DNA of 64,000 nt from assembly GCF_015832195.1 (NCBI RefSeq), contig NC_052018.1, forward strand, positions 51,459,666 through 51,523,665, given 5' to 3'. Below, in pieces: positions 26,555-38,777 of the stretch. A program made the translations under genes and the position numbers. Origin of the DNA: Motacilla alba alba (lineage: Eukaryota > Chordata > Aves > Passeriformes > Motacillidae). Below the pieces are notes generated by a model. That model had not been told where the DNA came from. It saw only the letters and a list, made by a program, of their open reading frames with translations, and ran no database searches. Positions within the stretch are counted from its first letter, which is position 1. Every line of letters starts with the position of its first letter.

Positions 26555-29500
26555 CTAAGAATACAGGTTATGAAGCATAGAAAATGTATTCACCAACAGG
26601 CTGAGCACTTTCACTGGGAGGCTGAGCTCCCTTCAAAATGGCTCATTCATGTTAAAAATATTACAGTGTGCATTTAAGCTAATACCTTTTAGACACGATA
26701 AGAAGGAAATGTATTTCCCAACAAATAGAGTAATTTATTTTTAAGAGTCACATTTGAAGCTGCTGAAGTCCATGTCCACTCAAACATATGCTGAAATGCT
26801 ACACTTCTGGTTTTCTTCCTTAGACTCAACAGATAATAATAATAATACTATAATAATAAGGTTGCATATCATGATGCCTCTTCTACAACAAAGTTTTATT
26901 TTCTTCTGTCAAGCAAATGATCTTCAGTTGCTCCCTAAAGTCCACTTAATGAGCTCCTGGAAACACCAGTAAAAATTATGATGTTTCTCATCCTTAAGGC
27001 TTATTCTTAATTAGCCAATACCAACCAGGTCATGGATTGTAAACACTGATGAGGTTGTGATTCCAGCTGCTGACTGAAATACCTCTACTCAGAGTGTTCA
27101 GCTGGGACTTTCTGTACTGTCTTAGCCTTTGTGCAGATATCATGTTTTGTACAAAACAGTTCTCACTTCATTTCTCCACAGATTCACAAACATATTTAAT
27201 GTACTCTTATACTATTTATGCTAATTTTCTAGTTTATGACATATTTGCAGTCTCCTTATTTCCTTTTATTTCACTGGCATTTAGTCTCAGAAGCTGTCCT
27301 GTCACTGTCATTTGGAAAGTGTATTTTTTGTGACCTGAGAAATAAAATTAAATAGTTAAATATTACATTGATTCAGTCATATGCACCAGCATACATTCAC
27401 TGCACCAGAGTCCACATGCAATCAGACTGTTAAAGTTCAGCTCCAGCTTCACATCAGAAACTCAAAGCCATGCCTCATGCTTGATGATAGAAAAGAAATT
27501 AAGGCTTTAATGGGCCTTGGAAACTGCAGCATCTTACTTACCCCTCTCACTTTGCAAAGGCGTGTATACTCATGGGGAATGCATGAGAAAAACATCATCT
27601 TGAAGACAGCAGTGGGATTTGAGCACCATGGACTTAATGCTATTGCACCTCATCAGCACATGTACAATTGAAAGCACAGAATTTGCAAGCATGTGTTTCA
27701 GTTTATCCAGTAATTTGTGTAAAATATCAAACATAGAGCGGCTCAAACTTGACATGTGCCTGAGCCACAGACAAAATGTTAACACATTGATAAAACCAAT
27801 GTATTGAAGGTGTTTTGCAACAAATGGTAATGGTCCTACATTTTCCATGTACCTCCTGTCTTGGCAATAGACCCTAGTGCATATTTACTGATATCATCAC
27901 AGAATAACTATAGCCTTAAAATGAATGTTAGGAAAACTTCAGGAATCCAGATATTTAGCCATGATTTTCCAAATGCTTTATGTCTGAAAAAAACATCTTG
28001 AAGCTGCAAACTGAACCAATGAGCTGCCGATTACCTTTGTTGTCAAAATGAATAGAAAAGTTCTATTCATAACCACATCAACGCACAGAAACTGGAGCAA
28101 TTGAATTTCCAGTTCAAAATGAGAACAAAAAAACCCCATAGCAATTAATAAAGAATAGATTTTTTTTTCTTCTACATTTGATCAAAGTCCTAGAATAAAC
28201 ATTAGTTCTTTTTCCTCATTTTTTTCCTTTTTTTTTTCCCTTTACAGAACTAGACCACATATTCCCTAGTTAAAGAAAGTGATAATTTTTATAACTTGGA
28301 CGAATATTTTGTGTGAAAAAGGATAAAGGGCAGTGGCTCAGAATGTTGACTAGATGAGTAATGATGAAGGATAGTCGATAATTTGAACTGCAGAGTGGTA
28401 TCTACAGTGTGGGGCAATGATCTAACTCCTCTAGGTCAAATTGTAGGCTGGTCCCATTATCTCCCTGTGCTTTGCTGTGGCAGCAGTTTTCTAATGATAG
28501 CACCAGTGTGTGCATAATGCCAGTATGATACTGCTTATTGCTAATGACTTGTCAGGTTCTATTTTATCGCTTTACAAGTTTTAAGCAAATCATTTATTTC
28601 ATGCAAATTGACCACATGATCCAATATGAGAGTGTTTTAAGTTTAAGCTTCACAGATCAAAAACTTTCCCTTAGGCCAAAATGTTTGTTCTGAGCAGGTT
28701 CCCATCCACTCTGATAAAAGGCTTCTTTAATGTTTCCATGTCTTATTAAATGTCTCTCTATTCACTTTGATGGGAATGTAAAGGACAGTAAATGAATAAA
28801 TATTTTATCCATTCTTTTGATGAAATATGTTAAAGGGGATAACCTAAGTCAAATTTCTTTCCTTTTCCTTCTCTCCTCTTTAAGTTATAAAGCACAAGTG
28901 GTTTTCTGTAGTACAGACAACTGATAAATAGAAATGAGGAATTGACTTCAACAGATCAGACCATTCGTATTAATGATGTCTGCTATCTTGACTCTGGCAG
29001 TGGCCAGTTGGACACATATCCATGATGTAAATGAGAGGAAGGCAGGATGTATTTAATGCTCTCAGTGGACAATCACATTAGGCCATGAATTACAAAAAGT
29101 TGTTATCCAGATTACCACTGTTATTGCTGGACATACACTTATCTCACAGCCTTAAAAATTCAGCCACAAAAAGCACTGCATAGTTATTTGCTTCTCATTT
29201 CCAACATAGTCTCCATTTTACTGCGAGGAGATAAGCCACTAAGGTTCATTTAAGCTGCTTTAAAAAAAAAATAAAGTAAGTTTTGATTTCTCCAAAAGAT
29301 GTAATTGCAAGCACAGAAATGTCCATGCATTTTTACGCCAGTCTGTCCCTAGAGTTGATCCACAACATTTCCATGTGTCATCTGTCCATGCAGCTGTGCT
29401 TTAGGTATCTTCTTCATATATGATATTGTAAAAAGCTGACAACAAATTAAATCTGATGAAAACAGAAAGAGTGAAATATTTTGGATTTAAGCTCATGGGA

Positions 29501-29982
29501 ATGATCTCACCAGGAGAAAATAGTGTCACATTAAGGCATGAGTACCTTCCTCCACAGGCTCAAAGGAAAGAAACAGGCTGCAAGGATGAGTACGTTTAGG
29601 ACTCTAACAAGGTAACAAGAATACTTCATTGAAAATCAGCTACAGTCCTCAAGCTCTGGGAAACATCTGTCATCAGTGTTTATCAAATTGATTGAGATGT
29701 CTTGAAGAAATTAATCCTGACTTGGTTTATTAATATTTTAGATTTTTTATTGCATGATAAGGAATACAAGACAAACTTTAATTACCTTACATTTCTCAAT
29801 CTAGAAAGTGTCCATTCTACGTGTGTCAAAAATGTCATATTTAAATATTATGTATAAATAGATTTATGATAATATCAAATTATATGAGTTTTTCTTCTTT
29901 CCTGATCTTCTGAGTTCAACTTGTTTGCAGCAACCTTAATAAAGTGTCTAAATATATATTTCTAGATAAAAAGATTAAATAC

Positions 29983-29985
<3 letters not shown>

Positions 29986-30019
<34 letters not shown>
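29986..30019. repeat. (TTA)n trinucleotide microsatellite, about 11 units
   Basis: An uninterrupted TTA run flanked by ACTTG and TACCGG, in the 16.9-kb TRDN intron. Confidence 0.95.
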
Positions 30020-30020
<1 letters not shown>

Positions 30021-33000
30021 CCGGCATTTCAGACTAGTGAATATTCCAATTGGATATGGAGAGAAATAATGCTATCACAGAGTGCAATATGTGGAAATGC
30101 CATTCCTATGACTATTCATTTCCTCATATCCATATACCAATTCCTTGAACACCAGGAATACTATGGTCCAACAGCACCAATACTTTGTTACACTTTCTCC
30201 GTGCTGCAAAATGTCTTCAGATAAATCTCATTCTGCTCAGATATGACATCATTCTCTAGTGAGAGTAAAAATAATTCAAATAAAGTAATTGTTACTGCAG
30301 AGTCATTTTTTATGAAAAATAAATTCCAATCAAATGTTTAATGAATGTTGGAACGAGGCATGGATCAGCAGAATGAGGCAAGACTGCCAAATATGCTTTT
30401 AGAGGACTGAAAACATAATGGAGTCCAACCCTGTTGCCCAGGCTTCCCATTTTGATGTGTAAGTGGCTACAAGTTAAAGGTGAGTCTCTCCCCAGCTTTC
30501 AGTCATTACTCTCCAGACGTTAGGCTGTGGCCATTCTGGGCAAGGGTTTCTCTGCTTACTATGTGTGCATGAAAGGAGCAAACTGTTTTTTCACTAAGAA
30601 AGAACAGCTGAGGATCAAGAGGTGAGATTATGTAACTGTACTGAACAATGCAAATGCTCATTTTCTGGAATGTATTACTTGAAATAAAATACTGATGCTC
30701 CATATGGGCATTCTTTCCTAAGGAACACACTGTGACACAAGGATTTCATGCACACTGGCAATTAAATGGGGCCTGGGAACATTACTGGGCTCTGGATATC
30801 AGATATACATATCCTGCAACATGTTTTTGTATAGCCTGTGACAACTTCGACTTGTGCCAAGCAGCAGTGAAAAAATTCATTGGCTCAGTTCAGGAATTGG
30901 CAGGGGCCAGGGACCACTCCCAAAAGATAGCTGAGATACATCCAACCCATTTTGACCTTGAGGAAGTGTACTGGATTTGGGTCTCTCTATGGGAGAAAAA
31001 AATCACATTCAGAGAGAGAACAGTTGAGTTGAATTTGGTTTAGTAATCTAGATGTGGCCACATAACAAAATTACGTCAAATGGGAAAAAAATTCTAAACG
31101 GGATTTTAAAGACCTATTTGGAACAAAATTTTTGGCAGGGGAGGATGGACTTAATGGATAATAAAATGAGACTTTTAAGGAAGTATATTTTTGTAGCCAA
31201 CAAATATTTCAGTTTTTTAATTGCACTCAGAAGGTGGTTCTTTATTAAATTGTTAATTGCCCAACATAAAGTGAAACTCTGACTTCACATAAGGCTGATG
31301 ACATGAAGAAAAACCTACGCTACAGTATAGGCAGTGATTACCAGCAGCAATGCAATCTTTTAAATTTTAGTATTGTCACACTGACTATCAGCCGGTTTAT
31401 TTTATGATGCATAAGAAAAGAAGAAAAGGAGAGATTACATGGATGATGACAAATCTATCTATGTTCCACTATATCTATGTATTTGAAATCCATTAACAAT
31501 AACACAAATAATTTTGGAATTCTACATAGAGTCTAACTTGAGTAGAGCACATTATTGTGAGATACTCCCTCAACACACAGGCAGTGAAATCAGGCCTGTA
31601 CAAATAACCTAACAACCTTGGGAGTCCATCCGTCTACTAAGCTGAAAGTAAGGACCAGTAGGTTAAAACTGAGGGTGTAGGAAGGAAGGATGCAGACTGA
31701 TATTCTAAATGCTCTTTTGAAAGGGAGTAAGGGGAAGGATTAAATTTCTCTTCTCAAGGCACCAAAGAGAAGTAGCAGCAACTTGATAGAGTTCTATTTT
31801 TAATGCATAAAGATTTGAGTTCATCCTTTGTTGTTGATAATGGATTCTTATATATATTTCTATGTAGTAATAATATAATATATGCTATATACATGTGCAT
31901 ACATGAACATATAAATACATATCAATATTTATTTAGAATGAATCAGAGAATGGTTAGGATTTGAATGGACCATATATTTCCAAATTCCTACCATGATTTA
32001 GTGATGTTTCTGAATAGAAAATACTTGATTTGGTGATTAAACAGGTGTGAGAATCATTGTTGCAGACTCCTGGAGGTTGTGCGAACATCAGTTGCTGTGT
32101 TTTCACTCAGACACCAAATCCAATTAAAGTCACAGCTGGGAATTTGTTTGATATTTTTTTTCCCTATGCATTTGTATCTCACACAATGCAAGTGTGCATA
32201 ATAAGTGTACAAATGAGGCAAGCAAGACTGGTGTGGGTAGAGCTATTGGCATTTTGGGGTTTTTTGTCTGTTTTAACTTAAAGCAGATATTATGGGTCCA
32301 GAAATGCATGCAATGAAATTTAGCTGCATGACAGAGCTTTCAGTTTAATCTATTTACAAAAATATATCTCTGAGAACTCCCTTATAAAGATTTTCTTACC
32401 ACAAAATCTCTCTTTAGCGCAATCCATATTTATGAAAACTGTTCTAATTTTTATGTTCTTCAGAAGACTGAAGTCATTAAAGGGGTTAAGAGCTAAACAT
32501 TAACAGTTTTGTCATTATAAGTTAAGAAGTCACACCGTCTTTCCTGACATTAATATAAAATTGAATTGGAAAAAAATTGAAAATTGAATTTGCTGCCTCC
32601 ACTTCCTCTCATTATTTATCACGGGCAGTTAGCAGGTAAAAATAAACCTACATGTTATGTTAAAAACATCAAAAGATGGATCTCAAAGAACTAAGTACGA
32701 GGACAGTGGAAATTATGGGTTATTGTGTGGTAATGATGGGTTATTATATGCATAGTGTAGAGGCAGACTACAGAGGCAGAGGCAGACTACAAAATGAAAA
32801 GACATATTCAGTCTTTCTCTCTCTCCCCAAATTACCTTTAATAAACTGGTATCATATGCAGTGACCCCTAGCATAATTAACATGAATATCAGGAGTTGGC
32901 ATAGATGCTTTTTTTTTCAGAATATGAAATAGCCAATTAAACCAGAAAACACTGCAACTAAATACTTGCAGCTAACAATTAAATCGAACAGAGGGACCTT

Positions 33001-35869
33001 ATAAGCTGTTATGGTGAAAAGTAATAGACACTGACTATGTCATGTGAGCACTGCTTAGTAATTTCTATTCTTTGCGTTTGGTTTATCTGTACATATCATA
33101 TTTTCAACGATCCTTAGTCCAACTACATCTAAGAAACATTCAGTGCTCAAGTCAAAAAAGATATAAGTGATTGCTACAAGAATGATAATGCTTTATGTTG
33201 TCTTCAAGAAAGAGTGTATATGCCAGTTTTTGCAAAACAAAACCAACCGAACATGGATAAAATCAAATTGCAGATAAAATTACAAATTTTGATAATGTCT
33301 CACAATTACAGACATTTGTGGATAATGAATATACTTAATATAGAAATCACTGGAAGTCAAACTAAATCCAAGCATCTCTGTCCTCAAGCCACAAAGTTTT
33401 TCATATCTCTGAGTCTTTTTGCAAGAACGAGGCAAACAAGGAGTTAATGATTATGTCACTTGTGTTGTCTATACTTGACAATCATTTAAGACAGTGAATC
33501 CATAGCCATTTTTCAGAAGTTAGAATTTCAATAATGCAGTCTGAAATTAGAGGGAAAAGAACTGAGAGGTTTTATTAGATCAAATATCAGAGGAGGGCCC
33601 AAAGCTGCAGAGGGGTTGGCTCCTAACTCCTGTTTATTCGCTCCCACTGAAATCACTGGGAGCTAAGTTCCATGGCTGTAGTTATGAGAAATACTGGAAG
33701 AAAAACCAGTAGCAATACTGGAGAGCATGATTATTTTAAACCAATAATGCTTTGGTAGCAACTGATTCTGCTTTCACTTTAGTTTTGCCAGGGAAGATGC
33801 TCTATGCTTTAAAGAAGTTATTTTTAGAACAAAGGGTCCTGGGTTTCATTGTCATGAGTTTTATCCCTATTGCTCAAGGCATCCTCCATGACTTTTGGGT
33901 AAATGACTTAACTTACCATGTCTTTCCATTAACATATAAATGGATCTAAGAGAAATTAAAAAAAAAAAAAGTAAAATTTGGGCATTGTGAGCATACGGCA
34001 ACTGAAATTACAAATCTTAAATTCTATGAAAGTGGAAGCTCTAAAGGCTGAGCTTTTGTTCTGGTGCAAAAATTGTTTAGCTTTCTTTTGATTGAATCAT
34101 TTGGATAGGGAATATCTTCCACATTTATTCAAGAAAATATTTCTGTCTCTATTTTTTCTTTTCCCCTTTCACTCACTCCCAAAACACCATAGCAACTGGA
34201 ATGCATTTTTTTCCAAGTGGCACCACTGTTTCCTTGATTCATCAACAGCTGCTCCTGATAATATAATTTGAAATATTATAGAAAACTTTTCATTTCAAGT
34301 CTTCATTTGAACAAAATTCTTGCTTGCACATTTGCAGCATATTTCTTGAATGTATCTAGGTTGTCTCACTACCAGACATTTAAAAGTTAACTTTCAGACA
34401 GTTATATCTAGATAAGTCACCCAAGGGATCCATTTATAGTCAATGGAGAGAAATTGGTACCTTCAAAGGGTGATTCATCTTTTCTATCTTAGGCATCTTT
34501 CTTAGGATGAAATTGTCCTCAGGAGGCCTCCATTTCATATCACTGGCTATAAAGACAGTTAAAGGTTAAAGCTGGGCAATTAACTTTTGGGTATCTAAGT
34601 GAGGTGCAATGAATTGCAAACATTTTATTTTGCAGTTGTCCATAAAGATGATGCTTCATGCCACCAAAGTATTCCAGGACTAAAAGAGCCATGCATGGTT
34701 TTTCACGCTGTAAATACTGTTGGTAGCATATTGCTCCCCAAACCACCAAAAATTGTATGAATGAATATCACATAAAGTAATAATTTTGTTTTTAAGTCTA
34801 ATTAAAAAAAAAAAAAAAAGTTTAGGTATAATGTGTGTGGGCATTGAACACCTTTTGAAATCTCTATTATTTACTTTGTCAGATAATACTGGGTGTATTG
34901 AAGGACAAAGTGAAACAATAGGAAGGAAGGTGAATTGTCAGAGGGAGGAATAGAGGTTCCTGATGAAGAAATAATAAAGTAGTTTTTGGCTCATTATAGG
35001 TATATGTCATAAGTTAAACATCTTTTTGACAGGGCAGATACATTCAGGAAGAAAGATGGCATCAAAAGAAAGTTGCACCCGAAGAAAGAATGGTGAAAGG
35101 AATGGATCTGCCACAGCTTACAGTCCCAGCGGCTGTGGATGAGATACATTAGTAGATGGGCATAAAACAAGGCAAGGATGTGTTGCTTAGGTCAAAGCTA
35201 AACACTCTTCTGTCTACTGCATTTCATGTTCTCAGACCAGAAGAGGTGAGGAATTCTTGCCAAGCTGAAATGCTTCATAATGGAAAGTATCTTGTCAAAG
35301 TACTTTTGGATCCATTCTATGCTCTTTTTATCTATGTGATATGGTAAACTAGTACCATTACTGTTGTTGAAAGTGATCCTCCTCATTTTCCAGCAGAGAC
35401 AGCATAGAATTCTATATTGGGATGAAATGAGTAACGTCCAGTTTCATAACAGAGATATAGGTTTTCCATTTTTAACAAAAAATGCAAGAGAAAAGTGGAA
35501 GCCCTTCAAAACACATTTTTTTCCTTCTTCATAACATTTCAGTGTATTCAGCATCAGAAGGTGTTTAAAGGCACATTGTATAGATGTCAGCTATTTTCCT
35601 TGTTATTAAAGTTGAAAGAAATTCAATGTATGGTGGCCAGCTTCCCTAAGAATTTTCAGAATTATATTTTAAAGATAACACATTCATTAGCTCACTTATA
35701 ATTTTAGAATCATATAAACTGAGCTTATAAAACTGACTGAAGGAGAAGATTGTAGGTTATCATGCTTAATCAAAGGCAAAAGTTCACTCACAACCCATGT
35801 AGGATTCCTGCTGTACTGAAATGGATGGCATTTCAGATGCCGTTGGCAGTATTGTTTCCTTTAAGCAGC

Positions 35870-36485
35870 CCTATGAGAGAGCCTTGCCTCCAACTTACTC
35901 TGACAACCTCTCTGCACTCATTCCAAGGTAGCACAACCCTGCTTCCATCTCCTGTGTATTTCCTGCTTACACTTGAGTAATGACAGGAGATCCTTGTTCA
36001 TCCATGCATTTCTCTTGCCCTCTTTGGTTTCTTGCTCATTAGGGTTCATCATTCTTGAGCCTGGAGGAAGTGAACCTTGAATATCAACCAGGTCTCTTGG
36101 ACCCCTCTTACCACAGGATCTGTTGCCATGGGATTCTCCATAAACATCCCTAAAGAGTCTAAAGTCATCTGTCCTGAAATCCATGGCTGCAATCTTCCTT
36201 GCTGCCCTGCTTCTTCCCTGCCCATTGCTGAACTCCACAATCTCACGGTCACTGCGGCCAAGGCAGCCCCCCAACCTTCACATCTCTGACAAGGCCTTCC
36301 CTGTTTGTCACTATGAAGTAACCAGTACACCATTCCTTGTGGGATCCTCCACTGCCTCTGTCAGGGAGCTGTCATCAATTTACAGGAGCTTCCTGGACTG
36401 TTTGTGCCTCATTGTGTTACTTTTCCAGTAGATATCAGGGTAGTTACATTCCCTCCCAAGAATCTGTGACCGTGACTTTGAGGCT
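35870..36485 (-). mobile_element. CR1 LINE fragment, ORF2 endonuclease end to linker, decayed
   Basis: On the minus strand the translation, with frameshifts and stops, contains NYPDIYWKS (end of the CR1 endonuclease, usually DFNYPDICW), then SDREIVEF (usually SDHEMVEF), MDFRTDDFRLFR (usually FRRADFGLFR) and further on AWMNKDLLSLLKCKQEIHRRWKQG, split across about 36010 to 35930 and typical of the segment before the reverse transcriptase. The reading shifts between frames and there are several stops, so it is a dead copy. It lies in the same orientation as TRDN. Both ends are approximate. Confidence 0.85.
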
Positions 36486-37318
36486 GCTTTGAGCTGCCTG
36501 TAGAATGCTTCCATTTTTTAACTTACTTTTTGTAGCATTAGTATCTGCTGTAATAATTCTAACTGGAAATCAATTATGAAAATGAGTCATTAAATGCAAT
36601 TACTATTTTACAAAGTCCCTTGCTGAAGTTATTTTTACATTTTAAATAGAAAACTATTTTTTTTACTATTAGCTGTTTATGAGGGGTGTTTTGGCTTTTA
36701 ACTTTTGCCTTTATTTTCTAAACAGCTTAGTTTTCAAAGCTAAAGTAGTTGAGTCTTTTGATGATCCTCCATTGAAATCACCTTTCATTTAAAACTTGTT
36801 TACTGAACTATGTGAAATGTTTTTAATACTAAATAGCAGCAATAAACATAATGCAATTGTGAGAATAATTTGGTTACTCTAATTTCTCTGCCTTCACAGC
36901 TTAAATTGGTTTGTTTCCATTAAAATTAAAGATTTAGACTCATTTCCATCAGCAAAGGTTTGTGGCTTTCTCTTGTATCTCATAATTTTGACCATCAGAA
37001 TGCCTTGCAGTGAACTGTCAAAGAAAGACATCCATTCCTTTCTGCAGAAGCAGAATACCTCACATTCCCTTTGTAGCTGTTTCCAAGAGAGTGAGTAGCT
37101 TGAAATATTTTGGCCAAGGTACAATGAAGTGCCATAAGAGTGTTGACAGATGCAGCTTCATGTGCCAGCATCTGGCTCTGATTTACAGTGGGATGATATA
37201 AACTGGGAATAATGGGTAGTTGTTTTGCCTCTGTGGGATGGTGTCAGGATTGTATGCTGATAACATCCCCTTTGAGAGATCAATGTAATTTCAGAGTTTG
37301 ACAAAATAGACAGATTTT

Positions 37319-37347
37319 GGGGGGGTGGGGGGGGAGGGGGGCAGGGA
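37319..37347 (+). repeat. G-rich tract, quadruplex-compatible
   Basis: Plus-strand runs of about 7, 8, 6 and 3 G are separated by single T, A and CA. It fits the G3+ N1-7 pattern. It lies 1.4 kb from a second G-rich tract in the same intron. Confidence 0.85.
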
Positions 37348-38730
37348 GCAGTCATAGACAAGAATCCTGGTAAAATGGAATCAGTGGATATCCTCTCATA
37401 GTTTCTCATGGCTGAATAGAAGTTTAAAGAAGAAATATTTAACTCTAAATGACAGATAATGTTTATTGTAAGAATTGCACATTAATAAATTAGTTAGAAA
37501 ACTTTTTAACAACTTATACTTAATTTTCAGTTTCTCATACATGTATTTTAAATTACTGTTCATTAATTCTTTCCTTTCAAACTCATTGAAAACTCTCCCG
37601 GGATATTACTGGAGAAATAAATAGCTCTTTCATTCAATCATCACCATTTATGCCATCCACAGAAACAAGTGGGTTGGCAAGGGTTTCATCACGTGAACAG
37701 ATTTTTGATAAACTGATAAACAATTAACTGTCATCTCTGAAGAACAATCCAGATGAGTCTTTTCAAATTTTGGGGTACAATTTTTTCTCAGCAGGCAGTA
37801 AAAAAGTAAAAAGTTTAAAAAGTAAAACTGGGAATATCTCACTGCCTCCCATATTTTGCTTTAGTATTTCTCTCAAACAAATATCTGGCTTGCTTGTCTT
37901 CTCCTACTGGGGACGGGGCTATTGAGTAGCTTGCACCAGAAAGCATCTCTCCATAGGAAAAAATAATATTCCTTTAGCATTTACTCTCAAATATGAAAGG
38001 CCATAACTCAGCTGAAAGTTTTTCATGCTGAATTTTTCCAAACAGCAAGCTAATAATATGCTTTCTTATTTATTATGACTGATTTTTACTTCTTTTTCTA
38101 ATTGCACTTCATTAAATATATCCCCAGGGAAACTATATCAAAGTTATCTCCATGTAAATGTAAAGTAAGCGTAACAAGTAGAAATGTTACTCCCTGTCAT
38201 TGAGATATCCATAACACATCCTAGTCTAATCAAGTAGGAGTGACACTTAAAAATAGTTCAAGAGCCTAAAGCGTTTTGCTATCGGAACAGCGGAGGGCAA
38301 GTATTTAGTTCCAGTGCTACAGCCCACCCACGGCAAATACAGGCATTTTTACTTTCTAAATTAGTCTTTATTGTTGTAGGGTTTTTTTTTTTTGTCTGTT
38401 TGGTTGGTTGGTTGGGTTTTTTTTCACAGTAATATAGTCCACCATCTTTTAATATTGATGTACCTTTATACCAGTATCTCCATATTTTAAGGCTATTAAA
38501 TGGCAAGTATCATACTGACAGTCTTGAAATTCTCTTGCCATATTTTGTAGTAACGGTAGTCCCTTCTCTTTAACAGAATATTTCTTGACAATGAGGAAGA
38601 GGTAAGCCTTGGAAGAAAATTGTAGGCCTGAAGGATTTTCAGCCTACACTTTTCAGGAACAAGCAGTCTGTGAGATTCCCCAGGGATACTCATCACAATT
38701 TGCCCTTATTTCTTGATTCTTCAAGTTTGC

Positions 38731-38777
38731 CGGGGGGGGGGGGTGTGGGGTGGTTAGAGGTGTGTGGGGGAAGGGGT
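38731..38777 (+). repeat. G-rich tract with five or more G runs
   Basis: On the plus strand a run of about 13 G is followed by TGTGGGG, TGG, GTGTGGGGG and AAGGGG. Four or more runs of at least three G sit close together, which fits the G-quadruplex pattern. The tract is C-rich in the TRDN transcript, so any quadruplex would be in DNA or in an antisense RNA. Confidence 0.85.

Noticed and set aside
28200..28255. Plus-strand acceptor-like sequence (long T/C run then TTTACAG)
   Set aside because: No open, conserved or donor-paired exon follows it, and it is on the opposite strand from the only gene.
33590..33665. Sequence like the 'cccactgaaatcactgggag' words found in some old CR1-type or other amniote repeats
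   Set aside because: The match is too short and diverged to assign by eye.
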